From contig UQSX01000004.1 in assembly GCA_900543715.1 (NCBI GenBank), positions 1 through 64,000 of the forward strand: DNA of 64,000 bases. The letters run 5' to 3'. Under the pieces are notes generated by a model. It saw nothing but the letters and a program-made list of their open reading frames with translations, searched no databases and had not been told where the DNA came from. Made by a program: the position numbers and the translations under genes. The stretch is from an uncultured Blautia sp. Lineage in GTDB: Bacteria; Bacillota; Clostridia; Lachnospirales; Lachnospiraceae. Shown one piece after another: positions 58,468-64,000 of this stretch (position 1 is its first letter; each line of letters begins with the position of its first letter).

Positions 58468-59481
58468 TCACAGCAGGATGGTTTCCGGAATACGGAGTTC
58501 TCCTGCCAGATTTTTATAAAAGTTTTTTTCGATTTCCTCTCTTTTGGAATAGTTTCCCAAAAGCCACATGGTCTTTGTAACAACAGCCTCTGTACTCATA
58601 TCGTAGGCCTGAAATACGCCGGCTTCCAGGGCGGCATGGCCTGTCTCATATACCGACAGATCGCTGCCTTCATAAGGACACTGGCTTTTTACTACCACCG
58701 CCATACCTTTGCGGATCACTTCTGCCAGCTCCTCCAGGATCTGAGGAGACAGGGAAGGGATTCCTCCAAGGCCGAAGGCCTCTATGATCAGTCCCCGGTA
58801 TCCCTGCTCAAAAAGAAGAGAAAAGATCTTTCCGTCAAAGCCGGGAACCAGTTTGATGAGGAAGATTTTCTTTTCCAGGCCCTTTTTCAATCTGCAGGGG
58901 CCTGTGAGAGGGGGAATATAGGAGGACTGGAGGTCCAGTCCTCTGGAGTTTATTTCTCCGATGTACGGATAATTGATGCTTTCAAAAGCGTGGAAACTGG
59001 TGGTGCGTATTTTGGAAGCCCTGACCCCCAGGATCACTTTCCGGTTAAAGGCCAGGAAGATACCCGGGATAGAGCTGGCTGCCATGTGTATGGCACAGCG
59101 GCAGTTCTCCACAGCGTCTGCCAGCGGATTCAGGATGGAAAGCTGGCTTCCTGTGAGAACTACTGGTATGGGAATATTAGGCAGCATAAAGGAAAGTACG
59201 GAGGAGGTATAAGCCATGGTATCCGTTCCGTGGAAGACTACAATGCCGTCGTAATCCCGGTGTTTTTCATAAATGGTCTCTGCCAGTTCCTGCCAGTTTT
59301 CCGGCTGGATATTGGCGCTGTCCAGCTGGAAAAGTTCCAGATAATCTACCTGGTAGAGGCTGGTGATATCCGATATATAAGTCAGGATATCCTGACCGGA
59401 CAGGCCGGGTATAAGTCCTTTTTCGTCCTGGATACATGCCAGAGTCCCTCCTGTGGTAATGATCAATATTTTTTTCTTCAT
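58468..59481 (-). CDS. Asparaginase, type I-like
   Basis: A 337-residue asparaginase. The first active-site Thr lies in IITTGGTLAC and the second catalytic group in VFHGTDTMAYT; SQCPYEG in the C-terminal domain supports the family. No signal peptide, so it is the cytosolic type that releases ammonia from asparagine. The ATG at 59481 is chosen because family members start right before ILIITTGGTL; the open frame extends to 59547, overlapping the methyltransferase gene. It leads the DUF1294-aroC run. Confidence 0.92.
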   Translation of the reverse strand: MKKKILIITTGGTLACIQDEKGLIPGLSGQDILTYISDITSLYQVDYLELFQLDSANIQPENWQELAETIYEKHRDYDGIVVFHGTDTMAYTSSVLSFMLPNIPIPVVLTGSQLSILNPLADAVENCRCAIHMAASSIPGIFLAFNRKVILGVRASKIRTTSFHAFESINYPYIGEINSRGLDLQSSYIPPLTGPCRLKKGLEKKIFLIKLVPGFDGKIFSLLFEQGYRGLIIEAFGLGGIPSLSPQILEELAEVIRKGMAVVVKSQCPYEGSDLSVYETGHAALEAGVFQAYDMSTEAVVTKTMWLLGNYSKREEIEKNFYKNLAGELRIPETILL

Positions 59482-59531
59482 GAGATGCCTCGATATTTTC
59501 TTTTTTGACTTAGGATTCCCAGAATCGAAAA

Positions 59532-60392
59532 TTACTCTGCTTCCCACCGTCCGGATGCGCCGCAGGGCAGGACCAGCCCGGTCTGTGTTACGGGAAGACC
59601 GATTTCCTGAGAGTCTACCTTTCCCTGATATTTTTTCAGTTCTACAGAGAGCATATAGGTGAGCACGGCTGGAGCCAGTCCGGTGGTATAGGAATTCAGC
59701 AGGAAGAACAGAGGCTCATCTGAGAGGATACGGGTGCACAGCTGTATGAGATGGTGGATGTTGTCCTCAATCTTCCAGATTTCTCCCCTGGGACCTCTTC
59801 CATAAGACGGAGGGTCCATGATGATGGCGTCGTAGGTATTTCCGCGGCGGATTTCCCGTTCTACGAATTTTACGCAGTCGTCTACCAGCCAGCGGATAGG
59901 AGCGTCTTTCAGACCTGAAGAGACTGCGTTTTCCTTAGCCCAGGTGACCATGCCCTTGGAGGCGTCTACATGAGTGACGCTGGCTCCTGCGGCTGCCGCC
60001 GCCAGGGTGGCGCCTCCGGTATAGGCGAAGAGATTCAGAACCTTCACCGGACGATTGGCGTTCCGTATCTTTTCTGAGAACCAGTCCCAGTTTACTGCCT
60101 GCTCCGGGAAGAGGCCTGTGTGCTTAAAGCTGAAAGGTTTTAAATTGAAAGTAAGTGTTTTATACTGAATGGTCCACTGCTCGGGAAGGCTGAAAAATTC
60201 CCATTCTCCGCCTCCTTTTTTACTCCGGTGATAGTGGCCGTTCATGTGCTTCCAGCCCCTGTGTGTCTTAGGTGTATTCCAGATGACCTGAGGGTCCGGA
60301 CGGACCAGGAGATAGTCTCCCCACCGTTCCAGCTTTTCTCCGCCGGAGGTATCGATTACTTCATAGTCTTTCCATTTATCTGCGATCCACAT
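59532..60392 (-). CDS. Class I SAM-dependent methyltransferase, RlmI/RlmL-type
   Basis: A 286-residue methyltransferase. The SAM-binding motif is VLNLFAYTGGATLAAAAAGA (near 120), followed by THVDASKGMV and the catalytic-type IMDPPSYGRG. The N-terminal domain (about 1-115) is a small RNA-recognition-like part. This is the 'SAM-dependent methyltransferase' family close to the 23S rRNA m5C/m2G enzymes RlmI and RlmK, so rRNA is the probable target. It has no PUA domain of full-length RlmI. Start codon divergent from the Ca-ATPase gene. Confidence 0.85.
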   Translation of the reverse strand: MWIADKWKDYEVIDTSGGEKLERWGDYLLVRPDPQVIWNTPKTHRGWKHMNGHYHRSKKGGGEWEFFSLPEQWTIQYKTLTFNLKPFSFKHTGLFPEQAVNWDWFSEKIRNANRPVKVLNLFAYTGGATLAAAAAGASVTHVDASKGMVTWAKENAVSSGLKDAPIRWLVDDCVKFVEREIRRGNTYDAIIMDPPSYGRGPRGEIWKIEDNIHHLIQLCTRILSDEPLFFLLNSYTTGLAPAVLTYMLSVELKKYQGKVDSQEIGLPVTQTGLVLPCGASGRWEAE

Positions 60393-60658
60393 ATAGAATC
60401 CTTTCTTTTTTTATTCCCTCAGGCAATGTGCAGGGAGGACATGACTTTATATCCATCTGGCGGCTGCCGTGAGGGTTTGTTGTTCCGCTGCCAGCAGCGG
60501 GGTGTTGACTTTCTGACATGGATAGTATAACAGAAGGAAAAAGTGCAGGCAACCCGGCTGTTGAATTTATGGAAGAAGGAAATCCAAGTCTTTTCTCTGC
60601 TTTTCATGCATACACTGAGATAGCAGACAATCTCTGTCCCACATTGGGGAGGTGCGCC

Positions 60659-63244
60659 ATGTATGAGACATTAAATGAGAAAGAGCTTTGTAAAATCCTG
60701 GATACGGATTCCAAAACAGGACTTGCACAGGAGGAAGCCGAAAAGCGCTTAAAGAGCCAGGGAGAGAACGTTCTGAAAAAGGGAAAAGAGAAGACTTTCT
60801 GGGATATGGTACAGGAACAGATCAATGATCCGATGATCTTTATTCTGTTTGTGGCAGCGGCTATTTCCATGCTTCTGCGGGAATTCAGTGATACAGGGAT
60901 CATTCTGGCGGTGATCCTCCTGAACACGGCCATAGGAGTGTTTCAAGAAGGGAAAGCCGTGAAAGCTATGGAGGCATTAAAAAAGATCACAGCCCCGGAG
61001 GCTCTTGTAAAAAGAGGAGAGGAATATCGGAAAATTCCGGCTGCACATCTGGTAAAAGGAGATTTAGTGAAGATAGAGGCGGGAGACCAGGTGCCTGCCG
61101 ATATCCGTCTGCTTAGGGCAAGAGGTTTGTCCGCAGATGAATCTGCTCTTACAGGAGAGTCTCTGCCTGTATTAAAAACATCGCTGCCTTTGCCGGAAGG
61201 GCTTCCTGTAGCAGAAAGACGAAATATGCTTTTTATGTCTTCCCAGATTATGAAGGGAAGCGGTGAGGGGCTCGTTACTGCTGTGGGAATGGACACAGAG
61301 CTGGGCAAGATCGCCCATATGATCAATCAGGTCACCGGGGAACAGACCCCTCTGCAGAAAAGACTGGGAGATCTGGGAAAGATTCTCAGCATTACTGCTG
61401 TAGGATTCTGTCTGGTGCTGTTCCTGCTGGGGATTTTTCAGCACCGGGATATGCTTCAGATGCTCCTGTTGGCCATTTCGCTGGCTGTAGCGGCTATCCC
61501 TGAAGGACTTCCGGCAGTGGTGACCATTGTTCTGGCTCTGGGAGTGGGACGGATGGTCAAGGTGAACACCATAATCCGGAAGCTGCCGGCTGTTGAGACT
61601 CTGGGATCCGTGGGAGTGGTATGCTCGGATAAAACAGGAACTCTTACAGAAAATCAAATGCGTGTGGCGAAAATTTATGCCAATGATATGGCTCTTCCGG
61701 TTTCTAAAGTGAGAAAGAGGGAATTCCCCAGACTTACAGAAGGCTTTCTGCTGTGCAATAACAGTGTGCTGGGAAAACAGGAGATCGGGGACGCCACAGA
61801 GCTGGCTCTGCTCCATATGGGCAGAGACATGGGATATGACCGGGAAAGGCTGATGGAACAGTATCCACGGACTTTTGAGATCCCTTTTGATTCGGAAAAA
61901 AAGTATATGATAAGCGTACATAAGGACAGCGGGCATGAAACCGTGTATGTAAAAGGCGCCTGCGACTATCTTCTGGAAAAATGTGATTATGTTCAGATCG
62001 GAGACCGGCAGGAGCCTATGACCCAGGCCAGAAAGATGAAAATCCGCCTTGCAATGGAGAGTATGGCCAGGGAGGGCCTGCGGATCCTGGCTCTTGCCTA
62101 CCGGGAAAGAGCAGAGGAAAAGACAGAGTCTGCTCTTATGAGAGGACTGGTCTTTGCAGGCATGGCCGGAATGATCGATCCGCCCAGAAAGGAAGCAGCC
62201 GCCTCTGTGAAAATACTGAAAAAAGCAGGAGTCATAGTAGCCATGATCACAGGAGACTATAAGGAGACAGCCTTTGCTATTGCCAGGAAGATCGGTATTG
62301 CAGACTCTGTGGAACAGTGCATGACAGGGGCGGAAATTGACAGTCTCAGTCCCGAGGCTTTTCGCCGGAAGATCCGGCATATCCGGGTCTTTGCCAGAGT
62401 TACGCCGGCTCATAAGGTGAAGATTGTCCGGGGATTCCAGGAAGCCGGGCAGATTGTGGCCATGACCGGGGACGGAGTAAATGACGCTCCTTCTCTTCGG
62501 GCGGCAGATATCGGTATCGCTATGGGAAAAAACGGTACAGATGTAGCCAAAAATGCAGCAGATATGGTCCTGACAGATGACAATTTCGCCACTATAGAAA
62601 AAGCCATGGAAGAGGGGCGGAGCATTTATGTAAATATCAAGAAAGCAATACTCTTTCTGCTGTCTTCCAATTTCGGTGAGATCCTGACCATGTTTGCGGC
62701 GGTCCTTTTAGGGCTTCCGGCGCCTCTGAAGGCCAGTCATATCCTCTGGGTGAATCTGATCACCGATTCTCTTCCTGCCCTGGCCCTGGGAGTGGATAAA
62801 AATGATGCAAAAGCCCTGATGAAGAAAAAGCCCAGAAATCCCAAAGAAGGGATCTTTGCCCACGGAGGCTGGCTTTTTACGATTTTCTACGGAATATTAA
62901 TAGGAAGTATTACTCTTTATGCTTTTTCCTTAGGAGGTCAGACCTACGCTTTTACTGTCCTGGGAGTATCCCAGCTTTTCCATGCCTGGGGAATGAGGGA
63001 TCAGGAGCGGTCGGTGTTCCGGATGAACCATCTGGAGAATCCTTTCATGATCCTGGCCTTCTTTCTGGGAATTTTCCTGCAGGTGCTGGTTACGGAGGTA
63101 CCCTGGCTGGTAGAGGCTTTCGGCACCCAACAGTTATCTTTTGGGGAATGGCAGCTTCTTTTGGGGATTTCTGTTCTGCCGCTGGCGTTTCATGAATTAC
63201 TGCTTATTCCGGGGAAACTGCTGGGGCTGCATAAACATCAATGA
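60659..63244 (+). CDS. Calcium-translocating P-type ATPase (P2 type)
   Basis: An 861-residue P-type ATPase. It has an N-terminal cation-ATPase domain, the [20 protein letters not shown] helix with the calcium-site Pro-Glu, phosphorylated Asp324 in [23 protein letters not shown] in the nucleotide domain, the hinge [14 protein letters not shown] and five C-terminal helices including [15 protein letters not shown]. This matches the PMCA/SERCA-like group that exports Ca2+. The ATG at 60659 has GGGGAGGTG 5-7 bases before it; the open frame begins 47 codons earlier without family similarity and is rejected. Monocistronic, divergent from the methyltransferase. Confidence 0.92.
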   Translation: MYETLNEKELCKILDTDSKTGLAQEEAEKRLKSQGENVLKKGKEKTFWDMVQEQINDPMIFILFVAAAISMLLREFSDTGIILAVILLNTAIGVFQEGKAVKAMEALKKITAPEALVKRGEEYRKIPAAHLVKGDLVKIEAGDQVPADIRLLRARGLSADESALTGESLPVLKTSLPLPEGLPVAERRNMLFMSSQIMKGSGEGLVTAVGMDTELGKIAHMINQVTGEQTPLQKRLGDLGKILSITAVGFCLVLFLLGIFQHRDMLQMLLLAISLAVAAIPEGLPAVVTIVLALGVGRMVKVNTIIRKLPAVETLGSVGVVCSDKTGTLTENQMRVAKIYANDMALPVSKVRKREFPRLTEGFLLCNNSVLGKQEIGDATELALLHMGRDMGYDRERLMEQYPRTFEIPFDSEKKYMISVHKDSGHETVYVKGACDYLLEKCDYVQIGDRQEPMTQARKMKIRLAMESMAREGLRILALAYRERAEEKTESALMRGLVFAGMAGMIDPPRKEAAASVKILKKAGVIVAMITGDYKETAFAIARKIGIADSVEQCMTGAEIDSLSPEAFRRKIRHIRVFARVTPAHKVKIVRGFQEAGQIVAMTGDGVNDAPSLRAADIGIAMGKNGTDVAKNAADMVLTDDNFATIEKAMEEGRSIYVNIKKAILFLLSSNFGEILTMFAAVLLGLPAPLKASHILWVNLITDSLPALALGVDKNDAKALMKKKPRNPKEGIFAHGGWLFTIFYGILIGSITLYAFSLGGQTYAFTVLGVSQLFHAWGMRDQERSVFRMNHLENPFMILAFFLGIFLQVLVTEVPWLVEAFGTQQLSFGEWQLLLGISVLPLAFHELLLIPGKLLGLHKHQ

Positions 63245-63387
63245 TCCTGACAGGGCCAGCAGACATCTGCAAGATCCCCGAAGAGGGCCTGGAAGGTGTT
63301 TTTGCAGGATTTAATAAGTGAAGCTGCATATAAAAATAGAAAAACCATAATTTTTCCAGTAAAAACCTACAAAAATGCAAGAAAGGC

Positions 63388-63416
63388 TTGACACCATATC
63401 ATGTGCCGGATACAAT
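63388..63416 (+). promoter_or_regulatory. Promoter of the aminotransferase gene
   Basis: TTGACA (63388-63393), a 17-bp spacer and TACAAT (63411-63416); transcription would begin about 30 bp before the ATG. Confidence 0.8.
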
Positions 63417-63453
63417 AGGAAACAGTGATATCAAAAAAACCAGGAGGAGAGCC

Positions 63454-64000
63454 ATGACACCGTACAGAGAACTTAGCAAAGAACAGTTACAGGCCATGAA
63501 AGGCGATTTAGAGAAACAGTTTGAAGAAGTAAAAGCTAAAGGATTAAACCTTGATATGTCCAGGGGAAAACCCTGCAAAGAGCAGTTAAACCTGTCAATG
63601 GGTATGCTGGAAGAATTAAAGAGTACGGATAAACTGAAATGTGAGACCGGTATTGACTGCCGCAACTACGGACTTCCGGAAGGTATTCCTGAAGCAAGAA
63701 GACTGCTGGGAGAAATGACTGAGGTGGCTCCGGAGCATATTATTATTTTCGGGAATTCCAGTCTGAACGTGATGTTTGATACCGTGTCCCGCTCTATGAC
63801 CCACGGTGTCTGCGGCAGCACTCCCTGGTGCAAGCTGGACAAAGTGAAATTTTTATGTCCGGTTCCCGGATATGACCGTCATTTTCGGATCACAGAGTAT
63901 TTCGGGATTGAGATGATCAATGTGCCTATGACCCCTGAAGGACCGGATATGGATATGGTGGAAGAGCTGGTAAGCTCTGATCCAGCTATTAAAGGTATCT
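63454..64000 (+). CDS. Aspartate aminotransferase-like PLP enzyme (partial, runs off the window)
   Basis: The frame from ATG at 63454 (7 bases after AGGAGGAG) is open for 182 codons to the window edge. It begins MTPYRELSKEQLQAMKGDLE, then has LDMSRGKPCKEQLNLS, DCRNYGLPEGIPEARRL and IIFGNSSLNVMFD. The GxPEG and GNSS blocks mark the cofactor-cradle region of fold I aminotransferases and match the Ic-type group (PF12897) that includes actinobacterial aspartate aminotransferases. The PLP-binding Lys lies outside the window. Expected to transfer amino groups between aspartate and 2-oxoglutarate. Confidence 0.85.
   Translation, partial: MTPYRELSKEQLQAMKGDLEKQFEEVKAKGLNLDMSRGKPCKEQLNLSMGMLEELKSTDKLKCETGIDCRNYGLPEGIPEARRLLGEMTEVAPEHIIIFGNSSLNVMFDTVSRSMTHGVCGSTPWCKLDKVKFLCPVPGYDRHFRITEYFGIEMINVPMTPEGPDMDMVEELVSSDPAIKGI

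Noticed and set aside
58636-59508. 290-codon open frame on the plus strand
   Set aside because: Antisense to the asparaginase gene; no family resemblance.
60518-60658. 47-codon N-terminal extension of the Ca-ATPase and a promoter-like TTGACT/TATAAC at 60506-60532
   Set aside because: GGGGAGGTG marks the ATG at 60659; the hexamers are only 15 bp apart, too short for confidence, though the region may hold the true promoter.
61172-62413. 413-codon open frame on the minus strand
   Set aside because: Exactly antisense to the conserved Ca-ATPase; Cys/His/Ser-rich, no ribosome site, no family.
63245-63350. Terminator after the Ca-ATPase gene
   Set aside because: ATCCTG/CAGGAT can pair at long range but the inner part does not form a convincing stem and the T-run lies inside the loop.

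Overview
The window looks like chromosomal DNA of a gut Firmicute of the class Clostridia, most likely family Lachnospiraceae (Blautia, Dorea, Mediterraneibacter and relatives). This rests on gene content and style: a flavodiiron protein fused to rubredoxin and its reductase, DUF4317, CmpB-type and YhgE/Pip membrane proteins, strong GGAGG ribosome sites, consensus TTGACA/TATAAT promoters and many coupled ATGA overlaps. The genus cannot be fixed from sequence alone. No rRNA, tRNA or CRISPR array was recognised.

Layout. 1-7.2 kb: a putative tetrahydrofolate-dependent demethylation cluster (two GcvT/LigM-like proteins, one lacking its N-terminal 106 residues, an MFS carrier, a divergent PucR-type regulator and an NmrA-like reductase). 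7.2-15.5 kb: an accessory region of gene debris (UvrA and HicB fragments), an IS66-family element without its left end, two remnants of a plasmid-mobilization gene, a TetR regulator with a 1048-residue YhgE/Pip protein, and a tyrosine recombinase cut off after its GKGRKE motif. A 52-bp direct repeat, the 5' end of the mobilization gene, flanks the TetR-YhgE-recombinase segment. 15.5-20 kb: small conserved proteins (pRiA4b ORF-3-like, SseB-like, CYTH, hydrolase, GNAT). 20.6-30.6 kb: PP2C phosphatase, membrane Ser/Thr kinase, single-pass membrane protein and a 2290-residue Ig-repeat surface protein in one cassette. 30.7-39 kb: a complete peptide ABC transporter followed by a dipeptide-epimerase-like enzyme and a serine hydrolase, suggesting muropeptide or dipeptide scavenging.

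39-64 kb is mostly core-like: DUF4317, AIM24-like protein, the flavodiiron fusion, an ECF sigma/anti-sigma pair, a trehalose operon (treR divergent from treP-treC with three matching operators), a Na/Pi cotransporter, a CmpB-like protein, a nicotinamidase-like hydrolase, a two-component system, an asparaginase-DUF1294-chorismate synthase run, a methyltransferase, a calcium P-type ATPase and the start of an aspartate-aminotransferase-like gene. Several intergenic regions hold long inverted repeats. The most striking is a 155-bp element of three perfectly nested stems at 53684-53838, with a similar shorter one at 43276-43377.

Best candidates for something undescribed: the phosphatase/kinase/giant-adhesin cassette, the demethylase cluster with its truncated paralogue, and the nested-hairpin elements.
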